NCBI GenBank assembly: GCA_964370435.1
Contig: CAYJJG010000003.1
Span: 62,001-126,000, forward strand
Length of the DNA stretch: 64,000 nt
Source: CALVGQ01 sp964370435
Lineage (GTDB): Bacteria; Bacillota_I; Bacilli_A; Erysipelotrichales; Erysipelotrichaceae
Direction of reading: 5' to 3'
Shown here: positions 1-9,063 of the stretch, piece after piece
Layout: each line of letters starts with the position of its first letter
How positions within the stretch are numbered: position 1 is the stretch's first letter
Program-made: the position numbers and the translations under genes
Notes under the pieces: generated by a model
What the model saw: the letters and a program-made list of their open reading frames with translations, nothing else
What the model was told of the DNA's origin: nothing
Database searches by the model: none

Positions 1-1180
1 TATCAAGTTTTGCGTTTAGTGATAGGTTATTAAACCATGCTGTTAGTGAAAGTATTACACCTGCAAGAACTGCCAGTGCACAAATCACAATACTTGGTAA
101 CAGTGAATTATCGTTACTTTTTGTTCTTTGATTCACTTTTTTATATTCCGCAGGAATTAAATCAAGCGGCTCAATATTACTACCTATACACGAAATATAG
201 TTTACTATACTAGTATCTAGCACATTGGCAGTATTTTCATGTCTTGGTATAGTTGTTAAAATTTCTGTTTTTACAGAAGATCCTGCTTCTATCTCTTCTC
301 TAATACCTGTAATCTCAGAACAAATTCCAAGTAAGACTATTTTGTCAATAGCAACCCCTTTTTTATTCGAATAGAAGAACTCAAGCATTCGGCCAATACC
401 CACAAACAAACGATTGCTTGCAACATCAAAAATTTCTTTAGGTAGGTGTTGGCTCATCCATAGTGAGTCTTTAGCTTTTTGTAAAGTGTCGACATACTCA
501 CTTTCCTCAAAATTATTTTCTCTTAAAATAGTGGTTATAATGTCATCTGCACCCATTGGAATGCTACGTTGCATCAAGAACTTACCATCTTGCATGAAAG
601 TAGCAACTGCACTAAATAGGTTAATAGAAAGATACATAATTACGCCATTTTTATCTATAGACGATAAAATTTGCATTTGACTGTTGGCCGCATAGTCTAT
701 CGCCTGCACAACAACGTTAAGACTCTTAGCTAAGTCGAAATAGCTTTTTAGAATAATCATTGGAACAGCAGTAACAAGTACTCTGTAACTAGGCTCTGGT
801 TTTGTAAGTTTTTCAAGTACAGTGTGTGTAATGTGATAATTACCCAAGTCTACAGGGAAATGATCGCCTGCATTCATTGCAACTAGTTCTGAAAGTTTAT
901 TAAGTTTTACTAGTGGAAGTGTAATCTCACGTGAGGGTACTTTAGTCGATGAAAATACAAACGTTACATTTTTCACTTCACCAAGTCTATGCTCATGAAG
1001 TTGTATCCTAATTTGTTCTGCCATTTCCTCGACATTTGTAATTTGACCATCACTTACGATGTCACCAACAAATTCAAATTGGAACCCTCTTAAAACTTTA
1101 TAATTTGTTCCATTAACTCGAGTCACACAAATTTTAACAAACTTTTCACCTATCTCAATATTTAATAATTTTTGAGCCAT
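1..1180 (-). CDS. pilM: Type IV pilus PilM-type ATPase fused to PilN-like segment (partial, 3' end outside window)
   Basis: PilM is an actin-like cytoplasmic ATPase that links the inner-membrane pilus platform to the assembly motors. The frame opens with ATG at 1178-1180 after a strong GAGGAGG site (1189-1195) and stays open to base 1, giving about 393 codons. The first 320 or so residues read as an actin-like fold beginning MAQKLLNIEIGEKFVKI. They are followed without a stop by EPLDLIPAEYKK, which resembles the N-terminal NLLP motif of PilN, then a hydrophobic segment of about 20 residues (positions 70-130). This suggests a PilM-PilN fusion, like GspL of type II secretion. It is the last visible gene of the pil operon, 70 bp after pilD. 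The C-terminal part is not visible, so the fusion boundary is certain but its full extent is not. Confidence 0.82.
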   Translation of the reverse strand, partial: MAQKLLNIEIGEKFVKICVTRVNGTNYKVLRGFQFEFVGDIVSDGQITNVEEMAEQIRIQLHEHRLGEVKNVTFVFSSTKVPSREITLPLVKLNKLSELVAMNAGDHFPVDLGNYHITHTVLEKLTKPEPSYRVLVTAVPMIILKSYFDLAKSLNVVVQAIDYAANSQMQILSSIDKNGVIMYLSINLFSAVATFMQDGKFLMQRSIPMGADDIITTILRENNFEESEYVDTLQKAKDSLWMSQHLPKEIFDVASNRLFVGIGRMLEFFYSNKKGVAIDKIVLLGICSEITGIREEIEAGSSVKTEILTTIPRHENTANVLDTSIVNYISCIGSNIEPLDLIPAEYKKVNQRTKSNDNSLLPSIVICALAVLAGVILSLTAWFNNLSLNAKLD

Positions 1181-1250
1181 TACACAATCCTCCTCATATT
1201 TTGACATTTCAACTATATGTTTTTAATAATTTTCTTTTAGTATAAAATTT

Positions 1251-2015
1251 TCATACCATAAAAAGATTTAAGTACCAATTTATAATATCGTTTCCCCACA
1301 ACAGCGCCACAAACACGGCCACTGAAAGATATGGCCCCATAGCAAGCTCTCTTGAAGCCCCAAAAAAGCGCATTCTCACTAGATGAATTAGCGAGCCGAT
1401 AATACAGGCAAAGAAAAAAGCAAACAGTACTAGTGGTAACCCTAAATAAAGACCACAACCAGCCATAAGTTTTACATCTCCACCACCGATTGCTGTTCCA
1501 CCTGACACTATAACAATAAGCATTAAAAATGCTGTTATAATAATAAAGCCAAGTAAGTAATTAGACGCATTTTCATAGTTAAGTGCTAGGTTTATTACCC
1601 CCAAAACGCCTATAAAAATTGTAAAAGGTAGTGGTATTTCTTTTGTCCTTGCATCTATTATCGAAAGTGCAAGTAGTGCACTTGTCAAAAACATTGCAGT
1701 AAGTGCATTTATTGTAAAGCCAAAATAATAAAAAACAATCATATATAATATCCCGTTAATCGCTTCAATTAAGGGATACTGAAGCGATATACGGGTATCA
1801 CATTTAGAACATTTGCCGTGCAAAAAAACATAAGACAAAATAGGTATTAATTCGTACCATTTTAATTTTTTACCACATGACATACAGTGAGAAGAACCAA
1901 CAACCACGCCCTCTCCCTTAGGTATACGGTATATTAAGACGTTTAGAAAACTGCCTATACAGATTCCAAAAAGCCCTATTATACTGTACATATAAACCGT
2001 GATTAATGTTGGCAT
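1251..2015 (-). CDS. pilD: Prepilin peptidase / N-methyltransferase (A24 aspartic protease)
   Basis: Membrane protease that cuts the leader peptide of type IV prepilins and usually methylates the new N-terminal residue. The 254-residue protein has the typical bifunctional layout: an N-terminal cytoplasmic domain with two CxxC pairs (CMSCGKK and CSKCD, about residues 43-72) for zinc, then several membrane helices. The two catalytic aspartates are in the motifs IIDARTKE and GGGDVKL. The start is preceded by TAGGAGAAAAAT, a good binding site. It lies between pilA and pilM, so substrate and enzyme are co-transcribed. Confidence 0.93.
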   Translation of the reverse strand: MPTLITVYMYSIIGLFGICIGSFLNVLIYRIPKGEGVVVGSSHCMSCGKKLKWYELIPILSYVFLHGKCSKCDTRISLQYPLIEAINGILYMIVFYYFGFTINALTAMFLTSALLALSIIDARTKEIPLPFTIFIGVLGVINLALNYENASNYLLGFIIITAFLMLIVIVSGGTAIGGGDVKLMAGCGLYLGLPLVLFAFFFACIIGSLIHLVRMRFFGASRELAMGPYLSVAVFVALLWGNDIINWYLNLFMV

Positions 2016-2024
2016 ATTTTTCTC

Positions 2025-2084
2025 CTAAAATTTTTTAATTTGAATAAAACAAAGGTTAACCAGTCCATACTGTGAGTAAATCAT
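2025..2084 (-). CDS. Possible 19-residue leader ORF between pilA and pilD
   Basis: A short frame, MIYSQYGLVNLCFIQIKKF, starts with ATG at 2082-2084 behind AAAGG at a 7-nt distance. Its TAG stop (2025-2027) is part of the TAGGAG ribosome binding site of pilD. This layout would let its translation influence pilD initiation. The same stretch can also fold: AAAGGTT near 2091 pairs with AACCTTT near 2054. There is no homology evidence, and it may be chance in a 153-bp spacer. Confidence 0.22.
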   Translation of the reverse strand: MIYSQYGLVNLCFIQIKKF

Positions 2085-2168
2085 GATAAAACCTTTATTT
2101 TATAAGTAGTTTTTTATGTACTGCTTCTAAAAATCTTTAAGTCTATTTTCTTATATACTTACAAGAAA

Positions 2169-2630
2169 TTAGTCAGCCCAATCGTCGTAATCTACACTAG
2201 TTGCTACAGAAGGATTTCCTAGTGTATCTTGATTAACAGTAAAGACAACTTTATCATCTGTTGTTGCTTCAGCATTAACGCTTGTAACGATAAGATCATC
2301 GCTAGTAGCATTTAGCTGTGAAAGGAAACCAGCTTCAGTAGCTGCTGCACCAGTTAAGCCAGAACCAAATGTAAGATCACCTGTTGCTAGGTCCCATGTT
2401 AGTGTGTTGTTTGCAGCTGTTGCTGAGTAATCAATGTCATTAGCTGCAATAAGAACATTAAGTGTTGTTTCGATTTGTGCTGCCTTATCAACATCTGTAG
2501 CTTCTCTTGAATCTTCAACGAAACGTAGATATTGTGGAGCTAGAACCGCTGCAAGAACAGCGATGATAGCAATAACAATGATAAGTTCTACCATTGTAAA
2601 GCCCTTGTTGTTTTTAAAGAATTTTTTCAT
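2169..2630 (-). CDS. pilA: Type IV major pilin-like prepilin
   Basis: Structural pilin subunit. The 153-residue precursor has a short basic leader MKKFFKNNKG, the class III cleavage point G/F, and a mature N-terminus FTMVELIIVIAIIAV with the conserved glutamate at mature position 5. The hydrophobic assembly helix follows (about residues 11-35). The remaining globular part is rich in Ala, Asp and Thr and contains no cysteine, so it lacks the disulfide loop of many Gram-negative pilins. It is the only pilin gene visible; minor pilins, if any, would lie left of the window. A good AGGAG site precedes the start. Confidence 0.93.
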   Translation of the reverse strand: MKKFFKNNKGFTMVELIIVIAIIAVLAAVLAPQYLRFVEDSREATDVDKAAQIETTLNVLIAANDIDYSATAANNTLTWDLATGDLTFGSGLTGAAATEAGFLSQLNATSDDLIVTSVNAEATTDDKVVFTVNQDTLGNPSVATSVDYDDWAD

Positions 2631-2735
2631 AACTTTTTTCTCCTAAATAATTTTTTATATTTAAAATGTTGTTATCCCTTAATAACTACATTTCAAAAGC
2701 AAGTAAAATGTGCGCCACCACTGTGGTAAGAAATA

Positions 2736-3953
2736 TTACAGATTATCCAGCCCATTCATCATCTCTGCCATAGGCATCATAACTGCAAGAACTATAAAAC
2801 CAACGATAACAGCAAGTCCCATAATCATAATTGGTTCTAATGCGCCAACCAATGATGCAACAGCATTCTCAACTTCTTCTTCATAATAATCTGCTGTTTT
2901 ATCCATCATGCCCTCGACATCACCAACTTCTTCACCAATTTTAATCATATGCTGTACCATCGGTGGAAAAAGGTTCGACTTGATAAGGGGCTCTGATAGT
3001 GTTGTACCCATCACAACATCTTCTTTTGCCGCGATTAGCGCATCTTTAAACATTACGTTGGTCATAATGTTGGATGTGATATCAAGTGCGTCTATAATGG
3101 GAACACCTGCAGTTAACAGTGTTGACATTGTACGACACATACGAGCCGATGCAGTTTTAACACTAAGTACTTTGAAAAGTGGCATTGTTAATTGTAGTTT
3201 CGAGAAAAAGTATTGTCCAGAAGTGGTTTGCATATAAAGGTGAATAGTATATACGATGCCACCAATAGCCCCTAACACTAAATACCAAAAATTTTGCATA
3301 AAAACACTTATAGCAACAACTATTTGTGTAATAACAGGTAACTCCGTTCCAAGATCATTCAACATGGACTCAAACTGAGGAACAACAAATACAAGCAATA
3401 CGCTAACTACTACTAAAGCTATTATCAAAACAACTGATGGATATGTCATAGCCTTTTTAACTGTTTGCTTTATTTTAGCCTCTTTCTCGAATTGTGTAGC
3501 CATACGTTCAAACGAAACATCCAAACTACCCGATGCCTCACCTGCTTCGACCATGGTCACAAGAAGTGATGGAAAAACCTTTGGAAAAGAAGACATTGCC
3601 TCTGAAAGTGATGAACCTGTTTGAATGGCATTTCGACATTCACCAATACTGTTTGCAAGCATTTTGTTTTCTGTTTGTTCATATAGCATTCCAAGCGCAC
3701 TTGCAACAGGGACACCGGCATTGACTATACTAACAAATTGTCTACAAAAAACTGATAGGTCACGGACACTTGGTTTTTTCTCAAGAAAAGAAATGTTAAT
3801 GTCTTTTGCAAGCACACCTGCTTCTTTAACACTTATTGGATACATCCCTTCACTTTTAAGCCAAGCAATAACCTCATTTGTGTCTTTGGCCTCATATGAG
3901 CCTTTTTTTTCTTTACCTGCAGCATTTACTGCAGTATAGGAATACGTAGCCAT
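2736..3953 (-). CDS. pilC: Type IV pilus inner-membrane platform protein PilC
   Basis: PilC (GspF family) is the polytopic membrane core on which PilB and PilT act. The protein (405 residues from the chosen start) shows the family's two repeated GspF domains, each with a cytoplasmic helical bundle and membrane segments (around residues 165-245 and near the C-terminus). Landmarks include FCRQFVSIVNAGVP and its repeat MCRTMSTLLTAGVP, and GEEVGDVEGMM. A longer frame opens with GTG at 3965, but that codon lies inside the GGGAGGTG binding site, which is about 9 nt from ATG 3953. ATG 3953 is therefore the better start and gives the usual MATYSYTAV beginning. Confidence 0.92.
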   Translation of the reverse strand: MATYSYTAVNAAGKEKKGSYEAKDTNEVIAWLKSEGMYPISVKEAGVLAKDINISFLEKKPSVRDLSVFCRQFVSIVNAGVPVASALGMLYEQTENKMLANSIGECRNAIQTGSSLSEAMSSFPKVFPSLLVTMVEAGEASGSLDVSFERMATQFEKEAKIKQTVKKAMTYPSVVLIIALVVVSVLLVFVVPQFESMLNDLGTELPVITQIVVAISVFMQNFWYLVLGAIGGIVYTIHLYMQTTSGQYFFSKLQLTMPLFKVLSVKTASARMCRTMSTLLTAGVPIIDALDITSNIMTNVMFKDALIAAKEDVVMGTTLSEPLIKSNLFPPMVQHMIKIGEEVGDVEGMMDKTADYYEEEVENAVASLVGALEPIMIMGLAVIVGFIVLAVMMPMAEMMNGLDNL

Positions 3954-4022
3954 GTGTTTTCCCACCTCCCTTAAAATATAGTGCTCGTTTTTTATAAATA
4001 AGAAAATCGTTTTTAAACTATT

Positions 4023-5075
4023 TTAGAAAATAAGTCTTTTCATAATAGCTTCTCTGTCTTGAGCGAAAGCAATGGCATTTTCCTTGGAAATAAACCCTTG
4101 CTGATAAAGTTCAAACAAAGCATCGTCCATCGTTTTCATCCCTAATTTTTGATTTGTCTGAATAACTGTTTGTATTTGATAAGTTTTTGAATCACGAATG
4201 TTATTTCTAATAGCACTGTTTGAGAACATTACCTCAAATGCACCTACACGTCCGCCATCTAGGCAGGGTACAAGTTGTTGTGATACAACACACTGTAAAA
4301 CATCTGCAAGTTGTGTTCTAACTTGTTGTTGCTGTGCAGGTTCAAAAACGTCAATAATTCTATCTATTGTATTAACCGCACCTGTTGTATGTAGTGTAGA
4401 CAAAACAAGATGCCCTGTCTCAGCAGCAGTAATAGCTATTGAGATCGTCTCTTGATCACGCATTTCCCCTATCAAAATAACATCAGGATCCTGCCTTAGC
4501 GCACCACGCAAAGCAGAGGGGAAACTATCGGTGTCTGTTCCTATTTCACGTTGATTAACTATTGATTTTTTATGACGATGAAGATATTCAATTGGATCTT
4601 CAAGCGTTATAATATGCCCCGAATGTCTTTGGTTAATGATATCAACTAGGCAAGCTAGTGTTGTTGATTTACCACTACCCGTAGCACCCGTAACAAGAAC
4701 AAGACCACGTTTTTTATCACAAATTGAAAGTAGTGCAGGTGGAAGTCCAAGCGCTACAGGATCAGGAACTTTTGAATTTACAACACGAGCAGAAATTGCA
4801 AATGAATTACGTTGTTTAAAAGCATTAACACGAAAACGTGCTCGATCATCCCAAGAAAAGGCAAAATCGATTTGTCCTTTGTGATTTAAAATATCGCGTT
4901 GTTCACTTGTAAGTATTTCCTCACAATAAGCTTTTACATCTTCCGCTTCCACTTCCTCTTCATTAATCGGGGTAAGTTTGCCATCAATACGAATCATTGG
5001 CGGAACACCTACTGTAATATGCAAGTCAGAAGCTTTTGACTCAAGTGTTTTTGATAGTAATTCATGAAAATTCAA
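4023..5075 (-). CDS. pilT: Type IV pilus retraction ATPase PilT
   Basis: Hexameric ATPase that depolymerises the pilus and powers twitching. The 350-residue length matches PilT. Walker A is GATGSGKST near residue 130, the Asp box is around ITLEDPIEYLH, Walker B is DPDVILIGEMRD, and the His box is GHLVLSTLHTTGA. The C-terminal part carries the retraction-motor type segment RRAFE-like GRVGAFEVMFSNSAIRN. It follows pilB by 18 bp and precedes pilC by 69 bp. Its presence predicts a dynamic, retractable pilus rather than a simple secretion pseudopilus. Confidence 0.94.
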   Translation of the reverse strand: MNFHELLSKTLESKASDLHITVGVPPMIRIDGKLTPINEEEVEAEDVKAYCEEILTSEQRDILNHKGQIDFAFSWDDRARFRVNAFKQRNSFAISARVVNSKVPDPVALGLPPALLSICDKKRGLVLVTGATGSGKSTTLACLVDIINQRHSGHIITLEDPIEYLHRHKKSIVNQREIGTDTDSFPSALRGALRQDPDVILIGEMRDQETISIAITAAETGHLVLSTLHTTGAVNTIDRIIDVFEPAQQQQVRTQLADVLQCVVSQQLVPCLDGGRVGAFEVMFSNSAIRNNIRDSKTYQIQTVIQTNQKLGMKTMDDALFELYQQGFISKENAIAFAQDREAIMKRLIF

Positions 5076-5093
5076 CTTAATTCCCTCTTTCTA

Positions 5094-6800
5094 TTACTTC
5101 TCCATCGAAACTTTACGCATCTCTTTTATTGATGTGACACCTTCTAAAACAAATTTTGTTGCACTCATTTTAAGTGTATTCATACCATTGTTTATAGCTT
5201 GCGCTTTGATTTCTTCAGTAAAGCCCTTTTTAGAAATTATGTACTTTAGCTCTGCAGTCATCTCCATAATCTCATAAACACCGATACGATCATAGTATCC
5301 ACTATCATTACATTGTGCACAACCACGTGGTTCATAAATGGTAATTTCATCCTCTTTATTGCAGCCTAGCTCTTCTTTTTGATAGTCATCTGCCAAAACC
5401 GCCACTTTACAGTTAGGACAAAGACGTCTAACAAGTCTTTGTGCTATAACACCCACAATGGAATCAGCAAGCAAGAAAGACTCAACACCCATATCAAGAA
5501 GCCTTGTAATTGTAGCCGCTGAACTGTTTGTATGTAGTGTACTAACAACAAGGTGCCCTGTCATTGAAGCTTGAACTGCAATAGATGCTGTCTCATAATC
5601 ACGAATTTCACCAATCATAATAATGTCTGGATCTTGACGCAAAATTGATCTTAATGCTGTTGCGAAAGTAAGATTCGCTCTATTATTAACTTGAACTTGG
5701 TTAATACCTGCAATACTTGCCTCAACTGGATCTTCTACCGTTATAATATTAACCTCTTCACTGTTAAGTTCTGATAAGGCTGTATAAAGAGTCGTCGATT
5801 TACCACTACCTGTAGGCCCTGTAACAAGAATTATTCCGTTTGGATTCGAGAGTATTCTATCAAATACTTTTATCTCATGTTCTTGCAAACCTAGTTGGTC
5901 TTTTCTCTTTGTAAAAGTAACGGTGGACGCCAAACGCATAACAATTTTCTCACCATAAGTGGATGGAAGTATTGATACACGAATATCGTACTCAGCTTTA
6001 TCGATTACCATGGTAATACGACCATCTTGCGGTTTACGTTTTTCTGAAATGTCCATGCCTCCCATAATTTTTATACGGGTAACTATGGCAGGCAAGAGTT
6101 TTATATCATGAAGCATTTTTTCGCTAAGCACTCCATCTATACGATAACGTACCCTCACTTGTTTCTCTAATGCATCAAAGTGAACATCACTGGCCCTTTG
6201 CCTAACTGCTTGTTCTATAACAGAACGCACAAGCTGAACAATAGGGGCATTCTCAAGTTCTGCCTCTTGAGCAACTTCTTGTTCTTCCAGTAATCTTAAC
6301 TGTTCTTCTCTTTCTTTCGCATACTGCTCAGCAGCACCCATGACCTCCCCTGTACCAAAATATTTATCTAATATCGCATTAATTTCGCCTGTTGTGCCAA
6401 TTTTTTGTTCAATCATACAACCAGAAATTAGAGTAATGTCGTCCATTGCATTTACATTAAGTGGATCCGCCATGGCAACTTCTATAACACGCTTACTATC
6501 ATCTGTATACCCTAGTGGCAAGACATTGTGTTTACGCAAAATTACACCGTTAAACATTCCAATGAGTTCAGAATCTACTTTAAAACCACGCAGTCTGATG
6601 CGCGGAATCCCAAGCTGCGCTTCAAGAGCGTCTGCAATATCCTCATCTCTAGCAAAGCCCAAAGAAATCAAGCAATCACCAAGCGGTCTATGCATTTTCT
6701 TTTGCATGACCAGTGCTTCTGTCAATTGCTTATCTGTTATAACTCCTTGGTGTACCAACAACTCACCGAGTTTAAATTTAGCTATTCGATTTTCGGACAT
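5094..6800 (-). CDS. pilB: Type IV pilus assembly ATPase PilB
   Basis: Hexameric ATPase that drives pilus extension from the cytoplasmic face of PilC. The 568-residue protein has an N-terminal MshEN/GspE-N domain (about 10-150), a linker rich in Glu, and a secretion ATPase domain. Walker A is GPTGSGKST near residue 328, the Asp box is VEDPVEASI, Walker B is DPDIIMIGEIRD, and the His box is GHLVVSTLHTNSS. Two CxxC pairs (CPNC and CAQC) form the zinc site typical of extension ATPases. It is the first gene of the pil operon, directly downstream of a clear promoter. Confidence 0.95.
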   Translation of the reverse strand: MSENRIAKFKLGELLVHQGVITDKQLTEALVMQKKMHRPLGDCLISLGFARDEDIADALEAQLGIPRIRLRGFKVDSELIGMFNGVILRKHNVLPLGYTDDSKRVIEVAMADPLNVNAMDDITLISGCMIEQKIGTTGEINAILDKYFGTGEVMGAAEQYAKEREEQLRLLEEQEVAQEAELENAPIVQLVRSVIEQAVRQRASDVHFDALEKQVRVRYRIDGVLSEKMLHDIKLLPAIVTRIKIMGGMDISEKRKPQDGRITMVIDKAEYDIRVSILPSTYGEKIVMRLASTVTFTKRKDQLGLQEHEIKVFDRILSNPNGIILVTGPTGSGKSTTLYTALSELNSEEVNIITVEDPVEASIAGINQVQVNNRANLTFATALRSILRQDPDIIMIGEIRDYETASIAVQASMTGHLVVSTLHTNSSAATITRLLDMGVESFLLADSIVGVIAQRLVRRLCPNCKVAVLADDYQKEELGCNKEDEITIYEPRGCAQCNDSGYYDRIGVYEIMEMTAELKYIISKKGFTEEIKAQAINNGMNTLKMSATKFVLEGVTSIKEMRKVSMEK

Positions 6801-6883
6801 TTGTTTATTTTCTCCTATCTTCTAAAAAACTTTAAAATTCCATAATTTACACTTTTAATCTCTTCATGTAACTGTATATATAT

Positions 6884-6912
6884 ATTTTATCATAATCAAT
6901 AAAAAAAGACAA
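6884..6912 (-). promoter_or_regulatory. Sigma-A type promoter of the pil operon
   Basis: Read on the minus strand, -35 is TTGTCT (6907-6912) and -10 is TAAAAT (6884-6889), separated by exactly 17 bp. The predicted start is about 75 nt before pilB. A short inverted repeat AAGAC/GTCTT with a T-run overlaps the -35 region and could be a weak terminator for the DedA-like gene upstream. Confidence 0.6.
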
Positions 6913-7067
6913 TTTCTCGTCTTAGTGAAACTGCAATAGGTATAACGAATCCATTAACTTCCTTTTATAGATCAAAAAATTAAAAAAAGGACACTATTTA
7001 TCTTGATACATTATGGTATATATTTCCTTTATTTTATTCTTTTTTGCATCACAATAATTTTCAAAAC

Positions 7068-7667
7068 TTACAACCCACTCTTATTAGAAAAATAACGCGA
7101 CAATAGCATCAACAAGACCAATACAATTCCACTAAAAAATAGGTGAACTGGATTTTCAAAAGCCATCATAAAACTATTGCCAAATAAGGTTAAGAAAAAA
7201 ATCATAAATAATTTAGCACATCCAATAGTAATCATATACGTTTTTTGGCTAAAATCCGATAAACCAAAGCAAATATTCAATAATGAACTCGGTGTAAACG
7301 GGAAAATAGCCACCATAAATAATAATGTTTGATTAGCCTTAGCTACAAATTCAAAGCCTCTTTTTACTGCCTCGTGTTTCATTATTCGATGATATAAAAA
7401 TCGTTTAACTACATATCTAAAAAACAAAAATACAACAATAGAACCCAAAAAATTACCAACCCATGAATAAATAAATCCCAGAATTGGACCATGTGCCCCA
7501 ATATTGAAGGTAACAATTACCATTAATGGTAGTACTGGCACTAAGCTTTCCACAAATGCTAATAGAATAGGCGCTAGTGGTCCTAGTGCTCTAAATGATG
7601 AAAATAATTCTACCCAAAAGGTAACAGAACCTAATTGCTCTAATAAGTTTTCAAACCATGTTATCAT
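7068..7667 (-). CDS. DedA/TVP38-like (VTT domain) membrane protein
   Basis: Small polytopic membrane protein of 199 residues with about five hydrophobic segments. The central region resembles VTT/SNARE-associated proteins: a hydrophobic stretch with Pro and Gly (FVESLVPVLPLMVIVTFNIGAHGP), a G-x-x-x-G element in SWVGNFLGSI, a basic stretch, and FPFTPSSLLN near residue 123. Family members are linked to lipid flipping and envelope stability. The specific substrate cannot be read here. The start overlaps the mtnN stop by 4 bp, so the two are translationally coupled. Confidence 0.72.
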   Translation of the reverse strand: MITWFENLLEQLGSVTFWVELFSSFRALGPLAPILLAFVESLVPVLPLMVIVTFNIGAHGPILGFIYSWVGNFLGSIVVFLFFRYVVKRFLYHRIMKHEAVKRGFEFVAKANQTLLFMVAIFPFTPSSLLNICFGLSDFSQKTYMITIGCAKLFMIFFLTLFGNSFMMAFENPVHLFFSGIVLVLLMLLSRYFSNKSGL

Positions 7668-8359
7668 TGTTTATTTTTTAGCTCCTTCATGAATTTCTCA
7701 CACCACTGCGCCCCTCTTTTACTAGCTAATACTACAAATTCATTGTACTCTAATTCATTACCTTCTTTACAAGCAACATCACTTAAAGAACGTATTACTA
7801 CAAAAGGTTTTCTATAGTGACTACAAACTTGTGCTATTCCTGCAGCTTCCATTTCGGCACATATTGATTCAGGAAACTCTTTTAATATTTTATCCACTTG
7901 TTGCTCAGTATATACAAAACTATCTCCAGAAGCTATCGGACCAACAAAAACTTGTTGTGTTTCTTGTAATATCGAGGTTACTACTTGAACTAAACCATCA
8001 TCGGACAAATAGCAATAAGGATTATTATCATACCCTTTTTGAAAAAACTCAACAGGGCCTTCAATATCATGGTGTGCTACTTTAGTAGATACGACAACAT
8101 CTAATACTTCTTGTTGCTTTAGTAAACCTCCAGCAACACCAGTATTAATAATTGCACTAACATCATAATGCTCCAGTAAGACTGTTGTACCCATAGCCGC
8201 CGCTACCTTACCAATACCGCACTCTAAAACGACAATTTCAACATCACTTAGTGTTCCTTGATAAAATGTAAAACCACTATGTTGTTCTTCCTTAGCATTT
8301 TCCATTAACAATACAACTTCTTTAACTTCCTTGCTCATAGCCGCAATTATAGCAATCAT
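7664..8359 (-). CDS. mtnN: 5'-methylthioadenosine/S-adenosylhomocysteine nucleosidase
   Basis: Hydrolyses MTA, SAH and 5'-deoxyadenosine to adenine plus the thioribose, clearing inhibitors of methylation and radical-SAM reactions. The 231-residue length fits. The start MIAIIAAMSKEV matches the family. Catalytic elements are visible: the N-terminal glutamates, the nucleoside-binding CAEMEAAGIAQV, and SLSDVACKEG with the catalytic Asp. It overlaps the methyltransferase gene upstream by 4 bp, a logical link because the methyltransferase releases SAH. Confidence 0.93.
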   Translation of the reverse strand: MIAIIAAMSKEVKEVVLLMENAKEEQHSGFTFYQGTLSDVEIVVLECGIGKVAAAMGTTVLLEHYDVSAIINTGVAGGLLKQQEVLDVVVSTKVAHHDIEGPVEFFQKGYDNNPYCYLSDDGLVQVVTSILQETQQVFVGPIASGDSFVYTEQQVDKILKEFPESICAEMEAAGIAQVCSHYRKPFVVIRSLSDVACKEGNELEYNEFVVLASKRGAQWCEKFMKELKNKQ

Positions 8360-9063
8360 CTTATTTTCCTCCCAACAACAAATATTTTTTCACCCTCATG
8401 GATACCTTCTTTAATAAAATCTGTATAGTATTGTGTTTCAAAACCATGTTTTTGTAACATTGTATTTACCTGCTCTACATCAAATACTTTTTGTTGATGC
8501 ATCTCTTGATGAAATGAGCCGTCATCTAACCAGAAACTAAAATGATGATGCAGTGTATCTTCTTCACTTAATATTGTCCACTGGTATTGTGTATCTTTTA
8601 TAGTTCCTTCTTCAATAAACATCTCTTTAAATTCATCTAGTCGATCTACAGTATGCATATCAAACAAAAATAAGCCACCTATCTCAAGATGCTTGTTTAC
8701 ACATTGAAACATATGAGCCATTTCTTCTTTATCTGATAGATAATTTATACTATCACAAAAACATAATATTCCATCAAACTTGCGATTTAAATCAAAGTCA
8801 ATCATATTAAGTTCAAAACTATCTACCGTATTTTTACTATCTTTTTTTCTTAATTCTTCTAACATACTAGATGCAATATCGCTCCCAAGCACTTGATAAC
8901 CCTCTTTCGCTAAAGCTAGTGTAATTTCGCCGCTCCCACATGCTAATTCTAATAACTCTCCTTTAGTAGTGAAATGCTTGTTTACGAAATTTATCCACTT
9001 TTTAGTTGCCTCATCATCCTTAACAAGAGCGTCATAAATATGCGCTAATTGATTATAATTCAT
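8356..9063 (-). CDS. yqeM: Class I SAM-dependent methyltransferase, YqeM type
   Basis: The 235-residue protein carries the Rossmann motif I LELACGSGEITLALA, motif post-I VLGSDIASSML, and ILCFCDSINYL, all typical of class I methyltransferases. Its place after rsfS and nadD matches yqeM of Bacillus, whose substrate is not established to my knowledge. It overlaps rsfS by 11 bp and mtnN by 4 bp. Confidence 0.82.
   Translation of the reverse strand: MNYNQLAHIYDALVKDDEATKKWINFVNKHFTTKGELLELACGSGEITLALAKEGYQVLGSDIASSMLEELRKKDSKNTVDSFELNMIDFDLNRKFDGILCFCDSINYLSDKEEMAHMFQCVNKHLEIGGLFLFDMHTVDRLDEFKEMFIEEGTIKDTQYQWTILSEEDTLHHHFSFWLDDGSFHQEMHQQKVFDVEQVNTMLQKHGFETQYYTDFIKEGIHEGEKIFVVGRKIR

Noticed and set aside
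1237..1458. Second frame over the pilD end
   Set aside because: It overlaps the strongly supported prepilin peptidase in another frame, has no ribosome binding site and no family match.
6913..7067. Small gene between the pil promoter and the DedA-like gene
   Set aside because: No frame with a ribosome binding site was found on either strand; only A+T-rich spacer is visible.
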